In this document: one piece after another, positions 54,501 through 63,352 of the stretch | Layout of the letters: each line of letters starts with the position of its first letter | Position numbering within the stretch: the stretch's first letter is position 1 | Origin: Ficedula albicollis | Taxonomy: Eukaryota > Chordata > Aves > Passeriformes > Muscicapidae | Assembly (NCBI RefSeq): GCF_000247815.1 | Contig: NC_021677.1 | Coordinates: 17,399,687 to 17,463,686, forward strand | Direction of reading: 5' to 3' | Length of the DNA stretch: 64,000 nt | The notes under the pieces: model-generated | The model's database searches: none | The model's input: the letters and a program-made list of their open reading frames with translations, nothing else | Told to the model about the DNA's origin: nothing | Translations under genes and position numbers: made by a program

Positions 54501-57500
54501 TGCTGCAGCTCCCTGTCTAATGAGGATAATAATATTTTCCATTTGTCTTATCTAATTAGTAGGTAAGCTCTACTGGTCAGGTACCTCTGCTACCCAGGAG
54601 TTTTATGCAGAATGAGCATCCTCGTGGGCTGCCTGCAGGGGATACTGCAATACAGGTAATAAATTACATAACCCATCGTGATTTAACATCTGGAGCTGAG
54701 ACTTTTAACCTGGACTGTCCATGGAATAATGAATGACCTTTTTCAGGGCAAGCATACAAATATAGATATCTGCTGAACTTGTACAAAAGGCAGACAATTC
54801 AGGCAATTTAGCTCCTCAAAGCAATTAACCTAAAAGATAATGTTTACACAGACCCATAAGGATCAGCTGGGTCAACATTTGAGCACTGAAGTACTTAATC
54901 AGGCATAAATCTCTTTAGCACAGGGAAATGGTCTGTTCAGGTGTACATACAGCACCTGCCTGAAGCCAGCACCACGATCAAGCCACCACAGCTGATTGTG
55001 TTTGTGTGGCAGAGCAAAGCAGTGCCTCAGCTCCTGCAGGACCTGCCCTCAGTGGGACAGCACACGCAGGGCAGTGGAGTTAAGAGCACACAAGCCAAAC
55101 ATTTTGTTAAAATTCACAGAGATGATGGATATGGCTCACAGCTCTGATGCACATGAGAACTGTATTGAAACTCTAAAGGGAAAACCAACGAAGATGGATT
55201 CCTAATTTCGTGTCAAGATAACCCATAGAGATTTGCAGTACAGCTACATGATCCAGCAATGCATTACCAAATACCTACAAAAGAACATCAATGGAAGTCC
55301 ATAAATTAACCTTCTCAAGTCAAACTCCTGGCTTATTATCTCTGTCACAGGTTCAGGACACTGACCCAACCCATCAGGACAAAGTTGCCATTTCCTAACT
55401 ACAGCTGAGCTTGTAGCAGAGTGACTTCAGTCATACAGTCTTGAGCAACAATAACTGCAGAAATGTTAAACAAGTCTTACTGAAGAGGAAAGCACTGTTT
55501 GCCTACTTCATTCAGCAATTTGCATCTATATTCAGATGCAAGATTATATATACCAGGTTGCATACTTATCTCAAGAATGCCTGTTGCTTTGATTTCCCTA
55601 GGGAAATCTAATAATGGAAAACTTTATCTTCTTTCACATTGTAGCTGGAGCAAATAAGAATCAGTGCAAATACCCATTCTTTGTTCACTGACATCTTAGA
55701 AGGACAGCTGTAAAATTCTCCCCATCTATGTATTTTTCCAGAATGCATAGAATGGTTGAAGTTTCCTTTTATTTTTTTCTTTACACTCTTAGATTTTCAT
55801 ATTATGCTATTCCTCTGAATGCAGAGAAATAGGAATGGGCCTGTTTCTTAAGAGATTAAGGAAGCACTGACTTTACATTTTCCTGACTATACATTGCTAC
55901 TGAGTAAAGAATATCTGCAGTGGACGCCAGGTAATTCCTTTCAAGTCAGCAAATCTGTGAAGCTTTAGACTATCTAAACTCTCAATTCAGAGACTTAATG
56001 TGGATCTTCCTCACTACTGCACACAGCTGTCCTAAAATCTCATTTACAAACTGAACTTCTGCCTTCGATTTCCTTTCCCCATCTGTCCTCTACTTCTCAA
56101 AACTCTTGTTCTGTTCTCCCTTCTTTCAAAAGTCATTGGCAAATGCCAGAGGTAAGTAATTACTAACATTCACAACACCACAGCAGCCTAATACCAAAGA
56201 GCTTACAGATGTGCTCTGACAACCCAATACAAATGTCATATGTGCAGAACACAAAGATACATGATCAGAGTCTCATCTGCTCTGCATCTTAGTGTACGAA
56301 ATGTAAATGGGCTGAAATGTCTCTCTGATACTGCTCACTTCTCAGTCACTCAAGCAAACTCTCTGGGAAATCTCACCTCTTGTCACATCATCAAAGAGTA
56401 GCACTATTCCTAAGGCAAGACTTTCCACAAATATCCTGTGTCTACCATCACATAAACTTCTGCTCCTCCAATACAGGTGGGCTGAGCTAGTCCTGCTTCC
56501 CTCCAGTTTATTTCAGGATCCCACAGTGCTCCATGACTCCTGCAGTATCTCCAAATTTTCTTCCAAACTGCTCACCCAAATAACAGCAGCACAACCCCTC
56601 AGCTGGTAACTGCCACAGGCTTTCCTCTTTCTTCTGCTTCTAGGAAGCAGAGCAAGAAGTGCTGTATGGGAAATTTGTCTTTCCAGTCCTTGCAGATCAG
56701 ACTCCCAACAACCCCACATGAGGGGCACTATAGGAGATATGGGCAAGCTGAGGTCCAAATTGCTCTTGGTTAAACCAGGCATGACCATGTAGTTTGTGGG
56801 CTTAAAATGCCACAAGTGTCTTCAAGGAGATCTTAAGCATGTGATTTCAGAGTGGGCTGCAACAGGAATACAGTGCAGGTAGAGCATTCACATCATCTTT
56901 AGTACTGTCTATGGTCATACTTAACATCCCAGGCTTTTTGTCCTGCTGTGTGGAGCCAAGGAAAAGGGGAGGTCAGTGAAAACTGCTACTCAATGGAGTG
57001 ATGTCTGATCTCACATATGTAATATATAACGTAAGTATCTGCCAGCCCACTACAGTAACATCCCTAGGTATTCCCCCAGCTTGGTTTATTCCACTTTTTC
57101 TTCTTTTTTTGTCCACTATTGTAACAGACTGCTGAAACATGTAACCTTTGCAACGTTCTAGCTTCTACTTCTTGCTTTCCTTTTCTTTGCATTTCCATTA
57201 ATAACTTTTCCACGCCTTTAAGCCCACCACAAATCTGTTACAACTGCCTGCAGACCTTGTCTATCCCAGTTTCTTAAGTTTGTTTAGTGCTCTGAATAAA
57301 CGTGGTCTAGAGAAAGGTTCCCTGCTTATGTCAGGGGAGTTGGAATTAGATGATATTTAAGGTCCTTTCCAACTCAAACCATTCTGGGGTTCTAGTGCTG
57401 GGGCTCGACAAATATCAGGAGGTGAGGATTAATTACCCAAATGCCTTATCCAGGGACTAGTGCAACACAACCAAACAGCCTCCATCTTTCTCTCTTAAAC

Positions 57501-60498
57501 ACCTGTGCAAACAGACTGCAGTTGCTTCATTTCTACTTTCAAAGCTCCTATTTCCAAATAGAACAAAAACATTACAAAAAGTTAGCTAAAGCAAATACTT
57601 CACAGGAAGATATGGCAGCTGCATCACACACGAGCTAGACAATTTACTCCAGGAGTGGCTGTCACATTTGTGGCAATGCCTTCTGGAGACATAAATTCAG
57701 CTCCAAAAGCAACCTTAGCTACCACCAGGACCAAGGCCAGGAGTTAAGTGGCAGCTAGGGAGATGTTGAAAGGACTGTAAGGACTTGATCCGGGAGCAAT
57801 TGTTAAACACCACGTGTGACACAGACACACAAGGCTGGGAACAGCTAGGAGCTTTCCCCTTTACAGTTTAGATGGTAAATGCTATTGCAAGCCAGCTGCA
57901 ATGAAACAATCCTCTTAAAAAAGCAGACATGGAATTTTCAGGGATGTTTAAAAAAACCCAGAGATATTCTGTGAAGAGGTAATTTTCATTGTGGCAGAAC
58001 ACAATTGGGAACACCTGTGCAATAAGAAAAGGATGAAGGAATGTAGCAACCACACACTCTAAGAGCAGTCCTGGCTTGATATTCAGCCATTTCTTTCATT
58101 CAAGCATTTGTTTTGCTGTCTGTGTTACCTAGAAAAATGGGAGCTGGCCAAAACCAAATGCCGCTGCCCTAAACTAGAAAACACTATTTCAAACACAGGT
58201 CAAACAGATACAGCAATCTGGGGAAAGGAAGATTAAGGACAAACCTGCATGATAAGGCTCTGCTCCCAGAAACAGGAGCTGCTACCACCATCCATTTCTC
58301 TTCCAAAGACATAGGCACAACTTAAACAACTCAGAAGAGCTCAAAAATCTCACTGGAACTTACTGACAGTGAGAAAGTACCAGTGCAATGCAACGTGGAA
58401 AGTTACTCTAGACCAAATAAAAACTGAATTCAATGTGGACTAATGAAACTGTATTTCAACCCTCTACAGCTGGGCTTATTCGGAATTAAAGTAGCTATAA
58501 TCAGCTCTAGCATAACTCAATTTTGAAGAAAATTGAGTAAAATAGAGGCCACACTGAATAGCTGCAGTACAGAAAGGTAAGGACAGGCAGACAGGGTAAA
58601 ATGTGAGTACCAAATCAGATCAAGCTTCCCCATTCTCCTGTGCAGAGAGTTCCTAAATGAATTTGGATTCCTCTGCATTACTTAACTTGATCCATCAAGT
58701 ACAATCCCTGTGTCATGCACTGAGGGACACTGGATCCTGAGTGCTGTGCACTATGTCAGCAGGAGCAGTACCTGCAAGCATTTCCATCTCCCATGGATGC
58801 CCAGCTGGGGGTGGCTGAGTGCATTCACCCCACCTGGGCAACGATGGCTGATCAATGGAGTTTCTGCCCTTGCCAAAAGGACAGACGAGGGACAAAGAAC
58901 CAGAAGAGATAAAAACTCTTCCAGTACTGAGCACTGACTGCTAGACCCTGACCTGATCCTGACACACAAGCAGGCATTGCTCACTGCTGTCACACCTGGG
59001 CTAGGCCTTCAGGAAAGCACAAAGTAGGTGATTAATTTTGCACATATAAGCTATACCATTAGACTTTGCACCCTGTGGGCTCCTGCTGTACTGGCATTGA
59101 AGCTGTAATCCATTACATCTGTCTGGGCACACACTTCCTCCACAAAGTGTGCATTTATAGGATTGTTAAAAATGTCAAGGACTTTCAGCTTCAGATTCTG
59201 ACTTCTGGCTTCCCAGCTTAGATTTTCACTCACATAAGTGCCTTAATTTCCATTTATATTGTTCATTTTAGTTTCAAGTCACATACATAGTCTTTACTAG
59301 CCTAGACTGACTAGTTGTGACTGCCTAAAAATCAGCAGAAACAACTGATTAAGGCAAGGGCCTGGAAAGAGTCCTCTATTGAGGCTTGGAATCTCAGTTA
59401 CTTTAGAGATCTGTGGGCTTCTGTGCATTAACTCATTCTGTAGTGCCTGGGGGAAAAATTAATATGTGAAGTATAGTAAGGAACAGCATTTTACAGAGGC
59501 ATCACTAGATGATCAGCCAAACCACAGCTCCTCTTCACTCTGAGGTTTGTCAAACCCCATGGTGAAGTCCTAGACTTGAGCAGCAAGATCACCTCACTTC
59601 CTGGCTCTCAGCTGAACAGGATGCAAAACACACACTAACACACACTACAGAAGGTATTCACTGCTCCTAAATTTCACCTTTGAGTGGCATCAAACGGCAT
59701 TTTGACAAAATACACCAGGGATGTGGCTCAAGCTTCTGTGAAATCATGAAAGCTGGCACCTTATTAATCTTTGATTTCACAGCAGTCTCCTTGTGCTGGC
59801 ACCTTTGCTTCCTGACATCTCAGCTTTTGGAGAGTTAATGGCTGGAAAAAACAGCATTGTCAAACCTGAATGTCTTAATTTTCAATTTAAACCAGAATCA
59901 ACCACTTCAGAATCAAGCTGTTTCCTGCCTGCATTGATGTTTCTACCCAGGACTTCAGATAATCAGTCCCGCCAGGGCAAACATCTGAAGCGGATTGCTG
60001 TCAAAGCCCAGTGAAAAAGAAGTTAAAGATACACTACATAAGATGTCTTCACAAAACTCCTTCTCTTCTCTGAAGAGTTCAAGGAAACCTACACCACCAC
60101 TAACAATTCCCTTCCTGCAGGTCTCATCCTCCATGGACAGTGTGGTCAGGAATGATCTGGCAGCTCCATGGAGTGATTATCAAAGCCTTTCACACAGGAC
60201 TCTGTGTCAAGTGGGCAACTTCTCTTGAGATACAGGTCACTGCAGCATGCATTGCAATAGCACCAGCATCACAGGACAGCAAACACTGCAGCAGCTCAAT
60301 ACTCACACTCAGCAGGAGGCACTTGTTTTCTTTGATGGCACCTATGCAGCCCACGAAGCCAATGATCATGACAAACGTCCCCGTGACGATCAGTAGGTTG
60401 GCAGCTGACAGGGACGGGAAAGAGGAGGAGAGGGTGGCAAAGTTCCCTTGGGTAACAGCCAGCCAGATGCCTACACCAAGGATTCCACAGCCTCCCAA
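509..60498 (-). CDS. TSPAN4: Tetraspanin-4 gene, five internal coding exons (partial gene)
   Basis: The coding parts are 60307-60498, 42420-42494, 9287-9388, 2583-2714 and 509-592, read on the minus strand. Joined, they give 195 residues without a stop or frameshift. The order of parts is that of a tetraspanin: end of TM1, short loop, TM2, KENKC inner loop, TM3, large loop with CCG, PDSCC and six cysteines, then start of TM4. The sequence follows mammalian TSPAN4 closely and is further from its paralogue TSPAN9, for example SNYTDWFEVYN and GTWWKAPCYE. If residue 22 is the first of exon 60307-60498, the product should be 238 aa like the human protein. Known role of the family member: a plasma-membrane scaffold that binds integrins and other tetraspanins and drives migrasome formation. 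The ATG exon and the stop-codon exon were not found in the window. All junctions are phase 0. Introns are 17,812, 33,031, 6,572 and 1,990 bp. Confidence 0.97.
593..2582 (-). other. TSPAN4 intron (1,990 bp) between loop exons
   Basis: This intron contains a shortened solo LTR at 873-1148. A-rich patches near 595-605 and 780-800 are the complement of the T-rich acceptor side. Otherwise it is unique sequence, and short open frames such as 2046-2297 have no recognisable similarity. Confidence 0.8.
873..1148 (+). mobile_element. Solo LTR of an avian ERVL-type endogenous retrovirus, internally deleted
   Basis: The left end (TGTGCTGGTTCTGTCTGGGG, then GTAGAGTTAATTCTCTTCACAG) and the right end (GCCAGCTGGGGTTAAACTACAACA) match the ends of a common avian ERVL-type LTR, recalled as starting TGTGCTGG and ending GGGTTAAACCACAACA. 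The element begins with TG and ends with CA. At 276 bp it is much shorter than the several hundred bases I expect, with the middle missing around 1010-1040. Flanks AATAC (868-872) and AATAA (1149-1153) could be a degraded 5 bp target-site duplication. No gag, pol or env sequence is attached. It lies antisense to TSPAN4. Confidence 0.75.
2583..2714 (-). CDS. TSPAN4: TSPAN4 exon: variable part of the large loop with CCG motif
   Basis: This 132 bp exon encodes 44 residues, about 145-188. It begins FRCCGVSNYTDWF and ends HSPGTWWKA. CCG is the defining tetraspanin motif (C147, C148). PDSCC gives C169 and C170, and ENCG gives C177. With C190 in the next exon this makes a six-cysteine loop, predicted to hold three disulphides. 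Two N-glycosylation sequons are visible, N-Y-T at about residue 152 and N-T-T at about 161, both facing outside. The acceptor is TTTTTCCAG at 2715-2723. The donor is GTGAGT at 2577-2582. The region between the cysteines is the part that usually determines partner binding. Confidence 0.98.
2715..9286 (-). other. TSPAN4 intron (6,572 bp)
   Basis: Unique AT-rich intron sequence. I find no CR1, LTR or RNA gene. Open frames of 60-120 codons on both strands (for example 4152-4517 minus, 7966-8286 plus) are low in recognisable content. A purine-rich stretch at 8420-8600 translates as a Lys/Glu-rich frame, discussed in the findings. Confidence 0.7.
9287..9388 (-). CDS. TSPAN4: TSPAN4 exon: first part of the large extracellular loop
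   Basis: This 102 bp exon encodes 34 residues, about 111-144, running from IDKYAQRDLKKG through LHLYGTDGNIG to NAWSIIQTD. In tetraspanins this stretch forms helices A and B of the large loop, the constant subdomain that supports dimer contacts. NAWSIIQ just before the CCG exon is strongly conserved between TSPAN4 and TSPAN9. The acceptor ends in TTTTAG at 9389-9394 after a T-rich tract. The donor is GTAAGT at 9281-9286. Both junctions are phase 0. No cysteine occurs here; all loop cysteines are in the next two exons. Confidence 0.97.
13428..13812 (+). repeat. 385 bp tandem duplication, copy 1
   Basis: This copy starts GGCTGGACTGGAGAGAACCT and ends CACCTTGTCTCCTTGAGTA. The next 385 bases repeat it directly with no spacer. 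Reading the two copies side by side I find two differences: 13444 A against 13829 C, and 13725 T against 14110 G. It matches no transposable element I know and has no long open frame. Confidence 0.97.
13813..14197 (+). repeat. 385 bp tandem duplication, copy 2
   Basis: Direct second copy of 13428-13812, about 99.5 percent identical (two mismatches seen). It ends CTCCTTGAGTA before unique sequence AGACAACC. Sequence before copy 1 (AAGATGT) and after copy 2 (AGACAACC) is not shared, so the unit is exactly two copies. The near identity implies a recent event or an assembly duplication. Confidence 0.97.
16015..16040 (+). repeat. (GA)13 microsatellite
   Basis: Twenty-six bases of uninterrupted GA dinucleotide. 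On the gene's RNA strand this is (TC)13, a pyrimidine run deep inside an intron. Confidence 0.99.
25332..25357 (+). repeat. 13 bp exact tandem repeat, two copies
   Basis: AGATTATTAAAGC occurs twice back to back in AT-rich intron sequence. It is too short to assign to a repeat family. Confidence 0.95.
25861..25875 (+). repeat. A15 run
   Basis: Fifteen adenines followed by AG-rich sequence. I checked whether it could be the tail of a processed retrocopy ending at 25860. The preceding 250 bases contain no reading frame I recognise, so it is recorded only as low-complexity sequence. Confidence 0.9.
30068..30082 (+). repeat. A15 run in an A-rich tract
   Basis: Fifteen adenines preceded by GAAAAAG and followed by GGAGATT. 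No element of which it would be the tail is recognised upstream. Confidence 0.9.
31440..32062 (+). mobile_element. CR1 LINE fragment: reverse-transcriptase piece joined to 3' end, internally deleted
   Basis: The translation of about 31492-31795 resembles the CR1 ORF2 reverse transcriptase, including SVPGKGIEQPILENL, KFMKDRKV, SSQ..FTK, SHLTN and the AVDVV..AFKQ region where an intact copy reads like DFSKAFDTV. The sequence then jumps at about 31790 to a piece with KLTISQKCTLVANKAA, which belongs near the ORF2 end. It continues with the CR1 3' tail (AACAGGTTGCCCAGAGAGAC at 31899) and ends near ATTCTGTAATTCC. Several hundred bases of ORF2, including the expected YADD-type catalytic box, are missing, so the copy is dead. 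It is antisense to TSPAN4. The left edge is uncertain. Confidence 0.9.
38521..38580 (+). repeat. A/C-rich low-complexity tract
   Basis: About 60 bases nearly free of G and T, with short CA repeats and C runs. No known element is recognised. Confidence 0.9.
42082..42184 (+). repeat. T/G-rich low-complexity tract
   Basis: About 100 bases of T runs broken by G. Being T/G on plus, it is A/C on the TSPAN4 RNA strand. It begins about 235 bases downstream of the TM3 exon donor (42414-42419). Confidence 0.9.
42420..42494 (-). CDS. TSPAN4: TSPAN4 exon: transmembrane segment 3
   Basis: This 75 bp exon encodes 25 residues, about 86-110. It starts FFIMLLIIFLLE and ends FFVYTDK. It is almost entirely TM3, with the single glutamate within the membrane segment that many tetraspanins share. 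YTDK begins the large extracellular loop. The acceptor is a long pyrimidine tract ending in GACAG at 42495-42499. The donor is a consensus GTAAGT at 42414-42419. Length and phase match the mammalian gene. It lies between the two largest introns (17.8 kb upstream, 33.0 kb downstream), so it is the most isolated exon. Skipping it would keep the frame but remove TM3 and invert the topology of what follows. Confidence 0.97.
44737..44759 (+). other. Potential G-quadruplex motif, plus strand
   Basis: Four G runs of 4, 3, 7 and 4 bases are separated by loops of 2, 1 and 2 bases, which fits the usual G3+N1-7 pattern with very short loops. It is on the template strand of TSPAN4, so the transcript would carry the C-rich complement. 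Confidence 0.7.
48033..48600 (-). mobile_element. CR1 LINE 3' portion, minus orientation
   Basis: The plus strand opens with AGAATCACAGAAACACACAG and CACCTGGTTCAACCCCTTCC. This is the reverse complement of the CR1 tail, recalled as GGTTGGAAGGGACC...ATTCTATGATTCT. Further right are CATCTCCAAGGATGAAGATG, CCCAGCTCTCTCAGTCTATCC, GTGGCTCTCCACGGATCC and CTACTGGGGAGCTTTAAATTGGGTTAAGTACT in the order expected for the 3' third of CR1 read backwards. There is heavy divergence and an AT-rich internal patch (48200-48380). The right edge is approximate. It is in the same orientation as TSPAN4. Confidence 0.85.
49037..49110 (+). repeat. AT-rich low-complexity sequence
   Basis: About 74 bases with very few G or C, mostly TTAT and TATT steps. 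No element is recognised. Confidence 0.85.
50150..50300 (-). mobile_element. Possible ancient CR1 or related LINE fragment
   Basis: On plus, the order of GAATATTTGTAGATTTATGT, CCCATCTGAGCCCTCTCTCT, TAGCTCTTTAAGTACTTCCT and TCTTTAGTCTTACAATCATT resembles the reversed 3' region of old CR1 elements (recalled as 'tgataacatccccctcagcc...agctctttcagtctttcctcat...atcatttt'). Divergence is high and both ends are lost. It could instead be coincidental. Confidence 0.45.
52195..52400 (+). mobile_element. CR1 LINE 3' end, plus orientation
   Basis: The order AACAGGCTCCCCAGGGAAG, GAGTTCAAGGAGTTTCTGGA, TGGTTTAGTTTAGTTAGGCA, GTCCTGCAAGGAGCAG and TATGGGTCCCTTCCAACTCA, ending GTGTGATTCTGTAA, is the CR1 3' tail of the type that ends in repeats of ATTCTATG. 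A local 18 bp duplication gives GGCTCCCCAGGGAAG twice (52231 and 52249). No ORF2 sequence remains. It is antisense to TSPAN4. Confidence 0.85.
54420..54600 (+). repeat. Possible MIR-type SINE relic
   Basis: CCAGGCACTTAGTTTCACTT followed by CTCCCTGTCTAATGAGGATAATAAT resembles one strand of the MIR 3' half, in which a GGCAAGTCACTTAACCTCTC-like stretch is followed by CTCATCTGTAAAATGGGGATAATAAT. Birds keep a few very old MIR copies. Similarity is patchy, so this is only a candidate. Confidence 0.35.
57304..57393 (+). mobile_element. Short CR1 LINE 3' terminus, plus orientation
   Basis: GGTCTAGAGAAAGGTTCCCT, CAGGGGAGTTGGAATTAGAT and TTAAGGTCCTTTCCAACTCA, ending AAACCATTCTGGGGTTCT, align with the last 90 bases of CR1. 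It is a strongly 5'-truncated insertion, as is typical of the family. It is antisense to TSPAN4. Confidence 0.92.
58515..58538. other. Perfect inverted repeat: 10 bp stem, 4 base loop
   Basis: ACTCAATTTT, GAAG, AAAATTGAGT. The arms are exact reverse complements. The flanking bases do not extend the pairing. The stem is AT-rich and so of modest stability. No gene or element is associated with it. Confidence 0.9.
60307..60498 (-). CDS. TSPAN4: TSPAN4 exon: end of TM1, small extracellular loop, TM2
   Basis: This 192 bp exon encodes 64 residues, about 22-85 of the protein, starting LGGCGILGVGIW and ending KENKCLLLS. The first 15 residues finish TM1. TQGNFATLSSSFPSLS is the short extracellular loop. 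LLIVTGTFVMIIGFVGCIGAI is TM2, and KENKC is the conserved cytoplasmic turn before TM3. Cysteines next to the membrane (about 25 and 81) are likely palmitoylation sites, as is usual in tetraspanins. The acceptor is a good pyrimidine tract ending in CCCAG at 60499-60503. The donor is GTGAGT at 60301-60306. Both junctions are phase 0. The preceding residues in mammals form a 21-codon first coding exon, which I do not find before the right edge. Confidence 0.97.
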
Positions 60499-63328
60499 CT
60501 GGGAAAACAAAGAGAAACAAAGATACTCAGTTATTGTATCCACACAACCCCACATATGTCAATATGGCAATGGAGCAAACCAGCAGTCACACCTAATAAG
60601 AAATTATCTCTCCCTACAACACTTTCAGTAGGAAAAACAAAGGGGAAAAAAATTATAGGGAAGTTATCAGTAAGATGCAACACTCAAAAAGTCACAGATT
60701 TCCTAAATCAAAGACACAACCTCAGACAGCAGGTCTTTCACTCTCTAGTGAAAAAGCAGACACTGAGTAAAGGATAAATTTGCAAAGGGTCAGCTCTTGA
60801 TGGGATTGAAAAAATCCCTGTCCTATTTAGGTACCTTAAAGAACTGCCCAGAATGGCTGAAGTGTTTTTGATTCCCCATTCTTCCCATCCCAATACACTG
60901 TCTCTCATGCCTGACACCCATAAACAAGCCGTGCCAGAGCATGCCCCTGGCAGGACACCTCATACTTCTTAGTTAGTTCCTGTCTAAGGTCAAGCCTCTC
61001 CTGGAAGCAGAAGAGCATTTAGAGTGTAAGGCAAAGAGGATTTTGTGTTATTATCTAGTCACACAGCATGGCATCACTTTCCTGCTCTCCCTTTAAAATA
61101 ACCAATTTTTATTGAGTTTATAATTGCACTTTATTATCCAAATCAATTAAAGGCTTGGAAAGAAATTTTGTTCATAGAGTAGTAAGCCAGACGTATGCAG
61201 GAGCATATCCACTAAATACCTGCATAAAGTAGATGAACATAAGGCAGCTCATGAACCAGAGAAGGAAAAAGATAGAGCTAATCCTGGGGCAGAGCTAAAC
61301 CTCAGTAATGAAACACAGAGGAGAAACATAAAAGCCAAAGCAATTTCTTATACTAATTACTAAGGCAGTCTCTTAATGCCACTGAATTCCTCCCCAAATA
61401 ATGGACAATAAAAGCAGCTGTGTTTTAAGGCAGCATTCCTCACCCCAGCTGCAAACCAGTCTGTTTTGTTCAGAGCTAAGGAACCAAACTATAACTCACT
61501 ACAGTGTACCTCAGCTGCACCAACCTCTGTGTCTCCACTGAGAGAAAGCAAACTCCAAGACACAGGGACTCAATTTGCCTCATTTAGGAGTCTTTGCCTG
61601 TTCCAGGCATCTCACATGACTGGATTCAACCTTTCACAAGTACCCTCTTACAAGTGCCACGGGGGGACAGTCCATGCCCTGACCATATACACTGGAAATA
61701 CCTCCCCTTTATTCCCACTTACAGAGCATGATTGTTAGCACTATCCAAAATGATTAAAGAATAACCAAGGGAGAGGAGGGGAAAAATACTTAGAGAAGGT
61801 AACCCACAGAAAATAACTTGGGCTAAGGGGGAGGCCCAAGGGAAAAAAAATTGTAATCCTATAGGAACAAATTCCCTAAAGAGAGGATAAAACTCTGAAG
61901 GTCTACTGAACAGAACAGCATCAAAGGAGATGTCACAAACACCTAAAACCAAACTGGTCAGAGTGCTGAAATGCAGTCAGGAATAGCACTAAAATGGCTG
62001 AGGAATGGGATGAAAAGCAGAAGTGCACTTCTGCCTCTTCAGCTTGGTGGATGTTTGCCCAAGACCAGCCTCAGAGCTGCAGGCACGGGCAGGCTGCTCA
62101 AACAGCCCAATTAAGCCTAATGAAGGGGGATGCTCAAGAGCAGTAGAGCCATGATCTTGCAATACATTTAGCTCTTCTCTCCAGCTCTTTGTTCTGAAGC
62201 AACTCAACAGCACCAGTAAGAGGCAGCTTATTTCATCACCTTTCATGCTCCCCGTGCTGCTACACTGCTTGGTACCAACACCTACAACCACCACTGGTAT
62301 TACAGGAGGTGGGTCTCACTGAGGATGCTGTAAAGGCAAGGCCTCCTTGCCCGCTCCTCCATCATCCACTAAATTCTGTATGATGCACAATGCTTAGTGC
62401 TTGAGACATTGCTTCCTGGACGTTTGAATTCACCATCTTCTGACTCCAAAGTAATTCTTGTTTGCAAAAACTGGAAATTCAGCAGTGGCATGAAACATCT
62501 GAAAACCAGGACACAGTTCATGCGAAATGCCGTGACTGGGGCTGTAGCCATTTACATCAGAGATGAATATTTCAGGTCAGTTGTTCAGCAGTAGAATCTC
62601 ACTACACTGCCCTTGATTCAGAGATCCTCTGCTCTCCTGCAGCTCATTATATTCCTGTTTTTGAAGAGATAATGCACAGCTCTTCCTTAGGTTGACCGAC
62701 CAAACTTGAAATGCACAAAGGAATCCTTTGAACATTAAACCACCTGGCTCAAACTGGATTTCATAATGTCAGCACAAATTACTGAAGACTGCTCTGCCTT
62801 AGTTCAGCTCTGTTCCTTTTCCCACACAAGAATATCTACTCGTAGTCACCATATAAATTTACTAAGATGTCACATCAGGCACACCCAGGAAACAGAGGCT
62901 GTCCTTAGCTCTAGACTAAAATGCTCTTTAAAGCCCCCTTTTTCCTAAGGAGCAAAGCACACCTGCAAGTTTCCATCCAGTGGCCTTTTAACACTCAAGC
63001 ACCTGTCAAGGAAATGTTGACCCACCAAGACAGAGCCACAGGAGCCTTTCCAACAATAGCCAAATGTTTTATATTGCAGAACATTCAAAAAGCTTGCTCC
63101 TCATCCCCTCTGCCCTCCATTCTGAACTGAACTGCAAGGTAACTCCCAGCCTGAGACCCAGGATTAGAGGCATCACATGTACTCATTCTGGATCAGAGCC
63201 AAGAGAAAACAGTTGTAGTTTGTTCTATGCTGCATGTCTATTTTTACTTCCTCCTCTTGGTATCTAAAGCTTGGATAATTTTAAATAGTTATTTACAATG
63301 TTCCTTCTCCTCTATTTCTCTCTCCTTA

Positions 63329-63352
63329 CCCCCCATCCCCAACCCCCAGCCC
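63329..63352 (-). other. Potential G-quadruplex motif, minus (gene) strand
   Basis: On plus, C runs of 6, 4, 5 and 3 are separated by AT, AA and AG. The minus strand therefore has four G runs with 2-base loops, fitting a compact quadruplex. This strand is the TSPAN4 RNA strand, so the motif would exist in the primary transcript if transcription starts to the right of it. Confidence 0.7.

Larger units (their letters stand above)
42495..60306 (-). other. TSPAN4 intron (17,812 bp) between TM2 and TM3 exons
   Basis: Recognisable content is an exon-like segment on the gene strand (43897-43973), a G-quadruplex motif (44737-44759), a CR1 on minus (48033-48600), a possible old CR1 on minus (50150-50300), a CR1 3' end on plus (52195-52400), a MIR-like patch (54420-54600), a short CR1 3' end on plus (57304-57393) and a perfect hairpin (58515-58538). 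AT-rich sequence peaks at 49037-49110. The remainder is unique. The 189-codon open frame at 53570-54139 resembles nothing I know. Confidence 0.75.

Noticed and set aside
60140..60631. 163-codon plus-strand frame across the TM2 exon
   Set aside because: It is the antisense shadow of the TSPAN4 coding exon at 60307-60498, whose codon bias keeps the opposite strand open.
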